64,000 bases of DNA from an uncultured Selenomonadales bacterium (GCA_937877655.1 CALFJC010000063.1:37207-101206), one strand, 5' to 3'; positions 7,983 to 17,274 are shown, counted from the stretch's first letter. The notes: a model not told the origin generated them from the letters alone. Made by a program: numbers and translations.

Positions 7983-10162
7983 AATTTTTCCTCGTAAATC
8001 GAAATATATTTTTCCGCAACGTTTTCAATCAAAAATTTTTGCGAAACAACTTTAACGCGCCTGTTGAGTTTTTCATAACGGGCAGGATTGTCGGCAAGCT
8101 CGCGCAAAATTTTTGCAAGTTCTTCAATCGGAACCCGCCCGTCAACCAAATCAAAAACTATTCCCGCGTCCTCAATCATGGCGGGAATTTCGCCGATATT
8201 TGAACACACAACCGGACGCCCCGCAAAAAAACTGTCGATTATGAAAAGCGGAAAACTTTCGCCCGAATATTCGCTGGGCAAAAGCCCGATGTCAGCCGTC
8301 GCCAAATAATCGCGCACATTGCTTTTGAAGCCGACCAAGTGAACAAAATCGGGCACATTGCCTTTCAGCAAATCGTACATTTCGCCCGCGCCGACCAAAA
8401 TTAAATCAATGCGCCGCCCGCGCTTGTTGGCAAGAGTCACCGCGTCAATCGCCGCCAGCCAACCTTTTTGCGGAATGGCGCGACTCACTTCGCAGGCAAC
8501 AAAAGAATCTTCGGGAATGTCAAGCTCCGAACGCGGCACGGGCTTTATCGGCAAATATTCCAAGCCGTTTCCTATCTTGTGAAAAATTTCTTCGCGACCA
8601 AAATTATTTTCTTTAAACGGCGTCAAATTTTTGTCGGCAATGTAAACGAACGCCGAGACAGATTTTTTCACGGGCGCAAGAATTTTTTTCAAGAAATTTT
8701 TGTCGGGATTATCACGCGCCGCCTCTTCGTACATGCCGTGAAGCGTGACGACGTGCAGCACGGCGGGATTGTCTTTGACAACGTAACTTGCCGCCTCGTC
8801 CACAAAACCATGATGGGTATGAATCACATCGATTTTGAATTGCTCGATTATCTCCGCCAAGCCGCCCGTCTCGTTGAGATAAACCAGTGGAACCGTCGCG
8901 TCCAATTTCCTGCGAATGTCTAAAAGTTCATCCGCCATTTGAAAATCCAAAACCGTAACGGGATAACCTTTCCTGCTCAATTCGTTTGCAAGCGTCAGAG
9001 GAAAAGTTTCTCCGCCGCCAATCGTCAACGCAAAAACTCCCATTAAAATATTCGGCTTGCGCTTGACAGACAAAATTTTTTCCAAGTCAAAAAGTTTTTT
9101 CAGCTCTTGAATGTCCTTGCCGCCGTAATAGCCCCAAAAATGTTCTTCCAACTTTTCAAAATGCATTTCGTGAATCTCGGCGGGCACATTGTAATTTTCC
9201 GCGACAAACTCCGCAATTTTTTCGTGCTCGGAAAAATATCGCGGCTCCTTCTGAATTTTAAGCGAAGTACTTTCCTTGTGAATGCGATAAAAATTCGTGG
9301 CGAAAGGCGAATAGAAAACGCAACCGCCTTTGATTATGTCAAGGTAAAATGCCCAATCGCTGCAAAGTTTCATCTCAAAACATAACTTCGGAAAAATTTT
9401 TCGTTTGCGGAAAAGGACGCCGCTGACATTCGGGATAATATTTTTAATCGCAAAACCCAGCTCGACAAATTTTGCGGCACTCACCGTGAAATTTTTTGTC
9501 CAATCGAAATAAAGCAAGTCGGAAAGATATTGTTCGGTTGTGAAAGTCGTTTGCCCGTCCTGAACAAATTCCGTGCGACAAAAGGCAAGTTGAACCGAAT
9601 CATCCGCAAAGGCGGGCGCAAGATTCGACAAAAAATTTTCTTCGCTGAAATCGTCGCTCTCGGCAATCCAAATCAACTCGCCGCGAGCCGCCGCCATGCC
9701 CTTTTGCCATTGACAAAAAACCCTGCCGGAATTTTTTTCGTTCAAAATAAGTCGCGTGTTATTTTTGTGTCGTTCGTAAAAATCTCTCAAAATTTCGCGG
9801 CTGTTATCGGTCGAGGCGTCGTCAAGGAGAATCACTTCAAAATTTTTGTAAGTCTGATTGTAAATCGTTTCAAGCCTTTGCCGAAGAAAAGGCGCGTGAT
9901 TAAAATTCGGGACAATGATGGAAATGAGTGGCGAAAAATTTTTCTGCGCGGAAAGTTTCCAATGACTTGGAGCCTGCGCGGAGTGTTTGGAGCGTGAAAA
10001 GGAAAACTTTAATAACGCTGACTTTGCGGCAACCTTTGCGGGCAAAAATATTTTGGCATGAAAGGCAGGCAAATTGGTTGCCAAGAAAGAATCAACGCGC
10101 CGAACAAAATTTCTGAATGTTGAACCCGTCAAAGTGCGATAAAGTTTCAACGACAAACTCAA
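7979..10162 (-). CDS. Two-domain glycosyltransferase (GT2 fused to GT4)
   Basis: A 727-residue protein with two glycosyltransferase modules. Residues about 75-300 are a GT2 (GT-A fold) domain: ISIIVPNFNHAPFLRQRL, VILLDDASTDNS, and ESDD as the DXD-type metal site. Residues about 370-727 are a GT4 (GT-B fold) domain: GGGETFPLTLANEL, a VIHTHH loop, VSRAIPQKGW, and a C-terminal PSEYSGESFPLFIIDSFFAGRPVV nucleotide-sugar region. Such fusions usually add two successive sugars to a surface glycan. TTG start with a GAGGTG site. It is followed directly by the RgpF-like gene. Sugar donors are not predictable here. Confidence 0.88.
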   Translation of the reverse strand: MSLSLKLYRTLTGSTFRNFVRRVDSFLATNLPAFHAKIFLPAKVAAKSALLKFSFSRSKHSAQAPSHWKLSAQKNFSPLISIIVPNFNHAPFLRQRLETIYNQTYKNFEVILLDDASTDNSREILRDFYERHKNNTRLILNEKNSGRVFCQWQKGMAAARGELIWIAESDDFSEENFLSNLAPAFADDSVQLAFCRTEFVQDGQTTFTTEQYLSDLLYFDWTKNFTVSAAKFVELGFAIKNIIPNVSGVLFRKRKIFPKLCFEMKLCSDWAFYLDIIKGGCVFYSPFATNFYRIHKESTSLKIQKEPRYFSEHEKIAEFVAENYNVPAEIHEMHFEKLEEHFWGYYGGKDIQELKKLFDLEKILSVKRKPNILMGVFALTIGGGETFPLTLANELSRKGYPVTVLDFQMADELLDIRRKLDATVPLVYLNETGGLAEIIEQFKIDVIHTHHGFVDEAASYVVKDNPAVLHVVTLHGMYEEAARDNPDKNFLKKILAPVKKSVSAFVYIADKNLTPFKENNFGREEIFHKIGNGLEYLPIKPVPRSELDIPEDSFVACEVSRAIPQKGWLAAIDAVTLANKRGRRIDLILVGAGEMYDLLKGNVPDFVHLVGFKSNVRDYLATADIGLLPSEYSGESFPLFIIDSFFAGRPVVCSNIGEIPAMIEDAGIVFDLVDGRVPIEELAKILRELADNPARYEKLNRRVKVVSQKFLIENVAEKYISIYEEKF

Positions 10163-10219
10163 AATTTTTCACCTCGTGTTGAAGGATAATCAAAAACACA
10201 GCTAAAGTCAATAACTTTA

Positions 10220-10294
10220 GGAACCGGGAACCAGGAACCAGGAACCAGGGTTTTCATTCTTAATTCCTAATTCCTCATTCCTAATTCCTAATTA
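10220..10294. repeat. Paired heptanucleotide tracts (GGAACCA)n and (CTAATTC)n
   Basis: Four 7-base units of GGAACCR (10220-10247) are followed by six units related to CTAATTC (10253-10294). The second block read on the other strand is GAATTAG, so the two blocks are roughly inverted versions of one theme. The tract lies just upstream of the grpE-like promoter and between the divergent glycosyltransferase and chaperone genes. I see no open frame in this 197-base gap. Confidence 0.8.
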
Positions 10295-10304
10295 AAAAAG
10301 CGTC

Positions 10305-10333
10305 TTGTTTAAATGAAGAATTTCTGATAACAT
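10305..10333 (+). promoter_or_regulatory. Promoter of the grpE-like/Hsp70 genes
   Basis: TTGTTT (10305-10310), a 17-base spacer, then TAACAT (10328-10333). The spacer and flanks nearly match the promoter at 12707-12735, which suggests common control. An AAGGAGG ribosome site follows at 10345. Confidence 0.6.
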
Positions 10334-10359
10334 TGTTGCATTGAAAGGAGGTCGGGAAA

Positions 10360-10932
10360 TTGGAGACACAAACGGAAACCTGCGCGGAGGAAATGACCGA
10401 GCAAAATCAAATCGCGGCGACGCTGGAAAAAATTTTGGAGCTGCAAAATAAAAATTCGCGGCAACTGGTACAGTCTCTCCGCGAAAACGTAAATTTTCAA
10501 AATCAAGTGCGGCAGGGAATGCAAAAAGAACTTGAGACATTGAAGGAACAACAACGCGGCGAACAATTCACGCCGATATTAAAATCTGTGGCGACGGTCT
10601 GCGTTGAGTATAGAAAAATTTTATCGGACGACGCCGTTCCGAAAAGACTTCGGCGAACGCTCGGCTTAATGTTTGACGAATTGGAAGATATTTTGTCGGA
10701 ATATGATGCGGAAGTTTTCAGCTCGGCAGTCGGCGAACAAAGACGCCCGCTTTTAACAAAAATCGTCAACACCGTCACAACGAACGATAAAAATTTGCAC
10801 AACACGATAGCTCGCAGTCGAAGACCCGGCGTGATTCGCAACGGGCGTCCGCTTTATCGCGAGTTCGTCGACGTTTATGTTTACGACGGCAATGCGGGCG
10901 GAAAAAAATCTGAAGCGGCTCGCAGTGAATAA
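10360..10932 (+). CDS. GrpE-like nucleotide exchange factor
   Basis: A 190-residue protein with GrpE organisation: a long charged helix (residues about 10-75) and a short C-terminal beta region with RPGVIRNGRPLYREFVDVYVYD, which resembles the conserved end of GrpE (PGY..GR.LRPA.V.V). It would release ADP from the Hsp70 encoded 24 bases downstream. It is diverged and is not the housekeeping GrpE, whose C-terminal block is better conserved. TTG start, 8 bases after AAGGAGG. Genetic pairing with a special Hsp70 supports the role. If not GrpE, it is at least a coiled-coil cofactor of that Hsp70. Confidence 0.7.
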   Translation: METQTETCAEEMTEQNQIAATLEKILELQNKNSRQLVQSLRENVNFQNQVRQGMQKELETLKEQQRGEQFTPILKSVATVCVEYRKILSDDAVPKRLRRTLGLMFDELEDILSEYDAEVFSSAVGEQRRPLLTKIVNTVTTNDKNLHNTIARSRRPGVIRNGRPLYREFVDVYVYDGNAGGKKSEAARSE

Positions 10933-10956
10933 AAAAATTGGAGGAGAAAAATTTTT

Positions 10957-12585
10957 ATGAGCACATACGGTATCGATCTCGGTACAACTTATTCTTGCAT
11001 TGCGCGGCTGGACTCGAACGGAAATCCCGAAGTCATTCGCAACAACGAAGACGATTCAAACACCGTCGCCAGCGTAGTTTTTTTTGAAAATGAAAATAAT
11101 GTCGTTGTCGGGCAGGCGGCGAAAGAAAATGTCGAGACGGACGGAGAACGCGTCGTGCAATTCGTCAAGCGCGAAATCGGCAAGCGCGACACCCGCACTT
11201 ACGAATTTGACGGAAAAACTTATACGCCCGTTGAAATCAGCGCATTGATTTTGACGCGCTTAAAAAATTTGGTCGAGGCGCAAGGCGGCACGATTGAAGA
11301 TGTCGTTATAACCGTTCCCGCGTATTTCGGTTTGGAAGAACGTTCGGCGACAAAACAGGCGGGCGAATTGGCGGGACTTCATGTTTTGAGTTTGATAAAC
11401 GAACCGACGGCGGCGGCTTTAAGTTATTGCGCCAGACAATTTCAGGAAGACAGAACGATTTTGGTTTACGATCTTGGCGGCGGAACTTTTGATGTTACCG
11501 TTGTAAAAATGACGATGGCGCAAAACAGTTCGGGGCACGACGTCCAGAAAATTACGGTTTTGGCGACGGGCGGCGATGACAGACTCGGCGGCAAGGATTG
11601 GGACGACAGATTGTTCAATTACATTTTGCACGCCTGCTGTGACGAAAACGGTTTGACGCCCGAAGAAGTCGAGGCGGAGACTCGGCAAGACATTCGCAGT
11701 AAAGTTGAGGAGGCAAAACGCAAACTCAGCAAAAAACAATCGGCGAAAGTCAGAATCGACGTGAACGGCTCGCGCACGGAAATTTCAATCACGCGGGCAG
11801 ATTTTGAACAAATGACTTCGGACATTGTTGCAAAGACGATGAATTTTGTTGACGCCACACTTGAAAAAGTTCCCGGCGTCGAAATTGATACCGTGCTTTT
11901 GGTCGGCGGCTCAACTTACATGCCGATGATAATTGACGCGGTCGAGGCAAAATTCCCCGGCAAAGTTCAACAACACGATCCCGATCAAGCGGTTGCGAAA
12001 GGCGCGGCGATTTATGCGAGCATGTTGGTTGAAGAAGTCGATTCTCTTTCCGCGCAGGGCGAAGAAAATTCGGAAGGAACTCCTGCGCGAGCGGAGCAAT
12101 TAACTTCAAAATTCACGGTCGAAGATCAAACACCGCGTTCATTCGGTCCGGGCGTCGTCGATACAAAGGGCGCGAAACATAAATACGTTTTGGAAAATTT
12201 TATAAAAATCGGCGAGAAAATGCCCGCCGTTTTCTCCAAAACTTATTACCCGCTCGAAGACAATCAGGAACGAGTTCTTTTGCGCGCCTTTGAAAACATG
12301 TCGACAGACGATACTTTAATTCCTTGCGTTGATGAAGACGGAAATCCTCAAGCGACAGACCCCGCGCACAACGTAAAACTTTTGGGCGAGCTCGTCGTTA
12401 ATCTTCCGCCGAACACCAGCCGCGACACGCCGATTAAAGTTACTTTCAAAGTTGATGCGTCGGGCGTCCACGTCGAAGCCGTCAACACCAAAACCGATGA
12501 GACTTTTGAAACTTTCCTGCGCACAGAATCCGATATTGACGTTGCGAAAAGCGCGGTTCATCAACTCAGAATTTCTTCCGATTGA
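10957..12585 (+). CDS. Lid-less Hsp70 (DnaK family) chaperone
   Basis: A 542-residue Hsp70 with complete ATPase motifs: GIDLGTTYSCIA (phosphate 1), VYDLGGGTFDVTV near residue 170 (phosphate 2), EPTAAALSY, and LLVGGSTYMPMI near 317 (adenosine). After the ATPase domain there is a low-complexity linker (about 370-390) and a short beta-sandwich-like region with VKLLGELVVNLPP. It stops about 60-100 residues short of a normal DnaK, so the helical lid over the substrate groove is missing. The linker lacks the usual hydrophobic DVLLLD-type motif. This implies a dedicated client rather than general folding. Good ribosome site (GGAGGAG). First two genes plus terminator appear to form one transcription unit. 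Confidence 0.88.
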   Translation: MSTYGIDLGTTYSCIARLDSNGNPEVIRNNEDDSNTVASVVFFENENNVVVGQAAKENVETDGERVVQFVKREIGKRDTRTYEFDGKTYTPVEISALILTRLKNLVEAQGGTIEDVVITVPAYFGLEERSATKQAGELAGLHVLSLINEPTAAALSYCARQFQEDRTILVYDLGGGTFDVTVVKMTMAQNSSGHDVQKITVLATGGDDRLGGKDWDDRLFNYILHACCDENGLTPEEVEAETRQDIRSKVEEAKRKLSKKQSAKVRIDVNGSRTEISITRADFEQMTSDIVAKTMNFVDATLEKVPGVEIDTVLLVGGSTYMPMIIDAVEAKFPGKVQQHDPDQAVAKGAAIYASMLVEEVDSLSAQGEENSEGTPARAEQLTSKFTVEDQTPRSFGPGVVDTKGAKHKYVLENFIKIGEKMPAVFSKTYYPLEDNQERVLLRAFENMSTDDTLIPCVDEDGNPQATDPAHNVKLLGELVVNLPPNTSRDTPIKVTFKVDASGVHVEAVNTKTDETFETFLRTESDIDVAKSAVHQLRISSD

Positions 12586-12605
12586 AAATAAAATCTCGAA
12601 TAAAA

Positions 12606-12640
12606 AAAGACTGCCGACAATTTGTTGACAGCCTTTTTAT
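12606..12640 (+). terminator. Rho-independent terminator after Hsp70
   Basis: An imperfect hairpin AGACTGCCGACA / TGTTGACAGCCT with G-U pairs, loop of about four bases, followed by a T-run. It ends the grpE-like/Hsp70 unit before the next promoter. Confidence 0.75.
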
Positions 12641-12659
12641 TTTGCAAGGCTGAAAAAAC

Positions 12660-12694
12660 TTTTCCCTTTTCCCTTTTCCCTTATCCCTTATCCC
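12660..12694. repeat. Heptanucleotide tract, five units of TTWTCCC
   Basis: TTTTCCC three times then TTATCCC twice, in exact 7-base register. It sits 12 bases upstream of the promoter at 12707, in the same relative place as the tract upstream of the grpE-like promoter. Confidence 0.8.
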
Positions 12695-12706
12695 TTAAAA
12701 TTTGTC

Positions 12707-12735
12707 TTGTTTAAGTGAAAAGTTTTTGATAATAT
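12707..12735 (+). promoter_or_regulatory. Promoter of the specificity-domain gene, twin of the grpE-like promoter
   Basis: TTGTTT (12707-12712), 17-base spacer, TAATAT (12730-12735). Including the spacer it matches the promoter at 10305-10333 at nearly every position (TTGTTTAARTGAARARTTTY). Only the -10 box is better. Confidence 0.65.
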
Positions 12736-12765
12736 CTTTAAAACTCGGAATGACGGAGCAAAATT

Positions 12766-13725
12766 ATGATTAAGCTTTACGACGAAAATTTGAGCGGCTA
12801 TATCGAGGTTGAAGTCAGCGAATTTTATTCAAACGATTATCCGCAGTACTTCGCCAAAATCGGCAAGGATTCTTATGTCCGATGGCTTGGAGAGCCGATT
12901 TATACCGTGCCCGAAATGATTAACGGCAATGTGCCTGTTGACGACGGAAATTTACTTTTATCGTCCGAAGAAAAAGATGAACTTGTTGCAAAAAATCCTG
13001 CCGCCGAAAAATGGATTCGTCCGTTTGTCGGCGCGAAAGAATTCATACATAAATTGCCGCGTTGGTGTCTGTGGCTTGAAGATTGTCCGCCGAATGAAAT
13101 AAAAAAAATGCCGCTTGTTTATGAGCGCGTTAATAGGTGTCGAGAATTTCGTTTGGCAAGTAAAAAAGCGCAAACCCGCCGCCGCGCCGATACTGCTTGG
13201 CTTTTTTCCGAAAGACGCCAGCCTAAGACAAATTATCTTTTGGTTCCGCGCCATTCTTCAAGTCGCCGTGAATACATTCCGATAGGTTACATGGACTCGA
13301 ATATTATTTGCGGCGATTCAAATCAAATGGTACCCGACGCAAAGTATTTTCATTTCGGAGTTTTGACGAGCTTTCCGCACATGGTTTGGATGCGAATGAC
13401 TTGCGGGCGTTTAAAATCCGATTATCGATATTCGGCGGACGTGGTTTATAATAATTTCCCGTGGCCGCCGTTTTGGAAAGAAGTGGAGCGGACGGCGGTA
13501 AAAATTCTCATGGCGCGAAGAAAATATCCCGAAGCTTCTTTTGCGGATTTGTATGATCCTGTCCTTATGCCGAAAGATTTACGCGCCGCGCACGAAGAAA
13601 ATGATCGCGCAGTCATGGCGGCTTACAATTTTCCGAAAAATATGACTGAAGAGCAAATGCAAATCGCGTTCTTGACAATATACGAGAGACTGAAAAATTT
13701 TGATGAATTTTATAATTCGCTGTGA
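12766..13725 (+). CDS. Stand-alone C-terminal (target recognition) part of an MmeI/YeeA-type DNA methyltransferase
   Basis: The 319-residue protein matches only the C-terminal half of type IIG/IIL (MmeI-, YeeA-like) restriction-modification enzymes. The recognisable blocks are DDGNLLLSSEEKDELV, EKWIRPFVGAKEFI, LVPRHSSSRREYIPIGY, VLTSFPHMVWMRMTCGRLK, SDYRYSADVVYNNFPWP and the C-terminal DLYDPVLMPKDLRAAHEENDRAV. These belong to the target-recognition and C-terminal helical regions. The SAM-binding motif and the catalytic NPPY are absent, as is any nuclease motif. The frame is intact, with its own promoter and an ACGGAG ribosome site, so it may be a maintained DNA-recognition protein rather than debris. 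The first 35 residues do not match the family. It precedes the 1069-residue gene by about 20 bases and may be co-transcribed with it. Confidence 0.8.
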   Translation: MIKLYDENLSGYIEVEVSEFYSNDYPQYFAKIGKDSYVRWLGEPIYTVPEMINGNVPVDDGNLLLSSEEKDELVAKNPAAEKWIRPFVGAKEFIHKLPRWCLWLEDCPPNEIKKMPLVYERVNRCREFRLASKKAQTRRRADTAWLFSERRQPKTNYLLVPRHSSSRREYIPIGYMDSNIICGDSNQMVPDAKYFHFGVLTSFPHMVWMRMTCGRLKSDYRYSADVVYNNFPWPPFWKEVERTAVKILMARRKYPEASFADLYDPVLMPKDLRAAHEENDRAVMAAYNFPKNMTEEQMQIAFLTIYERLKNFDEFYNSL

Positions 13726-13745
13726 GTTTTTAAGGAGGGTTGAGT

Positions 13746-16700
13746 TTGGCGAAAAGAAATATTTTTGAGATGCTCGGCTTGGAATTTGATCCTCCCGACA
13801 ACGTAAAAAAAATTCGCGCCGCCTACGAAAATTGGAAAAAGCGACTTACGGCTGAACAAAATACGACGGTTGATCCGACGCGCCTTGCCGAAATTCGCGA
13901 AGAACTTCAGATGGATGAATACATTTCCTTGACGCTGGACAATCCGCGTTTCAGGCAGCGGGAGGCGGAGTCACTGAAACAACAGCGCGTTGAAGTGCTC
14001 CGACTTTATATCGACATTCAGCGCGGCGATACGCAGGGCACTTTGCAAGTCAATCAATCGCAAATCCGACAGATAAAAGACAAATTGCGGTTGAGCGTTG
14101 CGACAATCGAGGCGACTTACAAGGAGCAGGGCTTTGAAATAAAACCCGTCAAGACAACGCAAAAAATTTTGGCGACGCTGAACAATTTTTTTCTGTCCGA
14201 TTCGGTTATGGAGGAGCTAAGAAAAAATTTTTCAATATTCCGAACCGTGCCCGATGAAAAAAATTTCCCGTGGTCGGCAAATGTTCATGATCTTTACGAG
14301 TTGGCTTTTTATCTGGAAAATCAGATTGAGCCTTCGGCAGATTTTTACAAGCGGCGCGATACAGACGAGTTGCGGGAAATTTTTCGTGAGGAAGCCAAAA
14401 AAGTTTCCGCGCCCATTCCGCAATGGCAATCGATTAAAGCACTTTTGAATCTCGCGCAAACGCAAGTTTTCAACACGGACGACAGCCGCTTTAAATATGA
14501 TCACTCGTTGAAGATTGAGACGCTGGCGGATTTTTTTGCGAAGATAAAAGCCGCGCCCGAACTTTTCAAGCGCGACAGTTATTTTGCCGACAACTGCATA
14601 AATCGTATTCGCCGAACTTTCCCGAACCTTTTAAATTACGAATTGAGTGCCGCGCTTTACAACAAGGCGGCGGGTTTACTGCGCGAGCCTTATGAGGCGG
14701 TTGACGACGCGAGCGAAAATTCTTTTTGTGTTACCTGCGCGAACTGCGGAGCCTTTGAAAATTTCAGAACTCGCGAAGATGCGGAAAGATCTCATTGCAA
14801 AATTTGCGGCGAAAATTTTTTTGTCGAGTGTCCGAAGTGCGGAAAAAAAATTCCTGCCGTTGCGGATCATTGTACCGCCTGCGATTTTTCTTTTGTCGAA
14901 CTCAAAAATTTTTCAAAGTATATCGGCGACGCAAATTCAATGCTCGACCTTGTCGAACAGGCGCGCACGGCTGACGAATCGGTTAATATCGTCACGGCGG
15001 AGATCGTCAAACTTCTTGCCAAAGCCAAACAGCTTAAGCCCGAATCTCACGAGCTGAAAAAAATCGAGTGGCGAATCAACAAAACCGCTTCCGAAATTAA
15101 AAAGCGCGAACTTTATTCTTGGGCAGAAAAAAAATTGCCGAGTCTTTCAATCGCGCCCGATAAAGCCGTCAGCGACTGCATTGAAATTTTGCGGAAGATA
15201 AAAGACTTCAAGCCCGCGCAGGACAGACTTCGCCTTATTCCGCCGCGCACTCCGCCGACGATTATTGCGACGCTGAAAGAAAATTATTTGCCCGCCAACA
15301 ATTCGAGCATCGGGAAAATTTCCGTCAAAGCGAAATCGACGGGCGCGACGGGCGAAAGTTCCGGTTTGACTTGCAATATTTCTTGGCAAGCCGCAAATGA
15401 TCTCGGCGTGACTTACACGCTGATAAAAAAAATCGACGGCGAGCCGCAAACTTATCGCGACGGAGAAATTTTAATCGAAAACACCGACAAGCTGGAGTTT
15501 ATCGATAACGACGTTAAGCCCGGCGTCCTTTACGGCTACGCGATTTTTTCTTCGCGTCTCGGAACAATTTCCGCGCCAAAATCTGTGACCGTTGTTCATT
15601 ACAGCGATCTTGACGAAAAAAAATTAATCGCCAAGACGGAGGACGGTTTTTGCAAATTTATTTGGCGGCTTCCGTCCGAAACTTGTTTGGGCGTTAGGAT
15701 TTTGCGAAGTGACAGCGCGGGAAAAAGTGTCGTCGTTGCCGAGTGTGAGCAAAATTCTTTTGTCGACAGGAATGTTAAAAATCGCAAGCAATATCAATAT
15801 CGGTTGCAATGCGTTTACGTTGCCGCCGAAGACAACGCCGCCAATCACGAAAAATATTTTGCGCGGCAGAGCGAAGAAATTTACAATAAGGTTTGGCAGA
15901 TTGAGAGGAATTACAAATACAGTCACGGCTTGACGGTTACTTTGACGCCCGAACAGCCGCCAAAGCTTGTAGAAAATTTGATTTGCAGTGTAAGGAGCGG
16001 GCGAGTTTCTTTTATTTGGAAATCGACGGGCGATTTTTCCATTTGGTTTAAGGAAGTCAAAAAGGAGTCCGCGCAGATTGACAAAAAATGTTTTGCGTTG
16101 GATAAGGTTGATGAAATTTTTGGGAGCGGCGTTGTTTTCAAAAAGGCGGAGAGCTCCGACGAAGCTTGCGAATTTCCTTTGAACAATGACACCGTAAGAA
16201 TTGCGGTTATCAGCGCGACAAAGGAGCTCGGACTCATTAACAGCATTATAACCTGCGCGAACGTTGAGCCTTGCGAAATTGATTCGGAGAAAACTCAAAT
16301 TGATGCGGGCGGCTTGAAACTCGTTTTAAAATCGGTGCCCGAAAATCTTTACATGATTCATTACAAAATCAACACAAGAGATGCCGATGAACTTTATGCG
16401 ACGATTGAGACTGCCAAAGCGCGGCAGATGAACAGAATTTATGCGGCGAAATACGCGCAGGATACTTTCATTTCGCAAAGTCATTTGCCGCCGAAAGAAA
16501 TTTTTATTACGGTCATTGGCGAATACAAATTCAGCGACGGAACCGCCGCATATTCCGCGCCGAGCACTCTTGTCCTGAACAATCGCCCGAAAGAAATTAT
16601 TTCTTATTATCTGGAGTGGGGGACGAGCGGGCTTTTCAAAAAAGAAATTCACGCCAAAGATTGCAAGTTGATTGTGGAGAGCCAATCGCATTTGACGCCG

Positions 16701-16955
16701 AAAATGTTTTTGGTCTGTCGGCGGGATGGGAGAATGAATATCGAGTTGAATGATTCGACGACAAAATTATTGGGCACTGTTCGCGAATATCCGACGGGTT
16801 ACGGCGGCGGGCGGCTTGAAATGGATTTGCCCAATGAAATATGGAAAGATGTTTCGACGGGAACAATGATTAAACTTCTTATTTCAAAAGAAGACGAGCA
16901 ACGTTTTGAAGTAAAAGCGTCGCGCCCCGAAAGTTTGACCGTCCCCAAAAAATGA
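13746..16955 (+). CDS. Large protein with J-like N-terminus, zinc ribbons and FN3-like domains
   Basis: A 1069-residue cytoplasmic protein (no signal peptide). Residues 1-45 (IFEMLGLEFDPPDNVKKI, then AAYENWKK) resemble helices I-II of a J-domain, but the HPD tripeptide is not present. Residues about 327-380 carry several CXXC pairs (CANCG, CKICG, CPKCG, CTACD), that is two to three zinc ribbons. From about 500 to 720 there are two beta-rich stretches of fibronectin-III type; the C-terminal third is also beta-rich. Start: TTG at 13746, 7 bases after AAGGAGG; an earlier TTG at 13740 touches the ribosome site. It probably scaffolds the Hsp70/GTPase system. No enzyme motif seen. Confidence 0.8.
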   Translation: MAKRNIFEMLGLEFDPPDNVKKIRAAYENWKKRLTAEQNTTVDPTRLAEIREELQMDEYISLTLDNPRFRQREAESLKQQRVEVLRLYIDIQRGDTQGTLQVNQSQIRQIKDKLRLSVATIEATYKEQGFEIKPVKTTQKILATLNNFFLSDSVMEELRKNFSIFRTVPDEKNFPWSANVHDLYELAFYLENQIEPSADFYKRRDTDELREIFREEAKKVSAPIPQWQSIKALLNLAQTQVFNTDDSRFKYDHSLKIETLADFFAKIKAAPELFKRDSYFADNCINRIRRTFPNLLNYELSAALYNKAAGLLREPYEAVDDASENSFCVTCANCGAFENFRTREDAERSHCKICGENFFVECPKCGKKIPAVADHCTACDFSFVELKNFSKYIGDANSMLDLVEQARTADESVNIVTAEIVKLLAKAKQLKPESHELKKIEWRINKTASEIKKRELYSWAEKKLPSLSIAPDKAVSDCIEILRKIKDFKPAQDRLRLIPPRTPPTIIATLKENYLPANNSSIGKISVKAKSTGATGESSGLTCNISWQAANDLGVTYTLIKKIDGEPQTYRDGEILIENTDKLEFIDNDVKPGVLYGYAIFSSRLGTISAPKSVTVVHYSDLDEKKLIAKTEDGFCKFIWRLPSETCLGVRILRSDSAGKSVVVAECEQNSFVDRNVKNRKQYQYRLQCVYVAAEDNAANHEKYFARQSEEIYNKVWQIERNYKYSHGLTVTLTPEQPPKLVENLICSVRSGRVSFIWKSTGDFSIWFKEVKKESAQIDKKCFALDKVDEIFGSGVVFKKAESSDEACEFPLNNDTVRIAVISATKELGLINSIITCANVEPCEIDSEKTQIDAGGLKLVLKSVPENLYMIHYKINTRDADELYATIETAKARQMNRIYAAKYAQDTFISQSHLPPKEIFITVIGEYKFSDGTAAYSAPSTLVLNNRPKEIISYYLEWGTSGLFKKEIHAKDCKLIVESQSHLTPKMFLVCRRDGRMNIELNDSTTKLLGTVREYPTGYGGGRLEMDLPNEIWKDVSTGTMIKLLISKEDEQRFEVKASRPESLTVPKK

Positions 16956-16969
16956 AAAGCCGCCCCCGC

Positions 16970-17180
16970 TTTTAGAAAGTGTGGGTTCGCCGAAACGCTG
17001 TCGCGAACTTCGATTGAGTTTTAAAATAATTTTTGTATATTGAACTTACTTTTCTTTTGCTCGCCCAAAAGAAAAGTAAGCAAAAGAAAAGGGCGTTTGC
17101 CCCGCAATAGAAACATCCTGTTTCTGTTGCGGGCAGGCGCACGTCCTGTGCGCCTGTGTCTTCGCCACCCGCTACAAATT
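16970..17180. repeat. Dispersed multi-hairpin element, copy B (inverted relative to A)
   Basis: The gap between the 1069-residue gene and the GTPase gene (361 bases) holds this copy. In reversed order it shows the GGGTTCGC-type end (about 16982), the stem CTTACTTTTCTTTTG / CAAAAGAAAAGTAAG (about 17046-17081), CCCGCAA / TTGCGGG enclosing AGAAACA-TCC-TGTTTCT (about 17101-17133), and CAGGCGCAC-GTCCT-GTGCGCCTG (17135-17157). Stem changes relative to copy A are compensated on both arms. Confidence 0.8.
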
Positions 17181-17274
17181 TTTTCATCACGAATTATTTT
17201 ACTTTCAATCTTTCCATCTCGCCATCTTTCCATCTCTAATTGTGCGCCCGTGTCTTCACCAACCGTTCTTTCCA

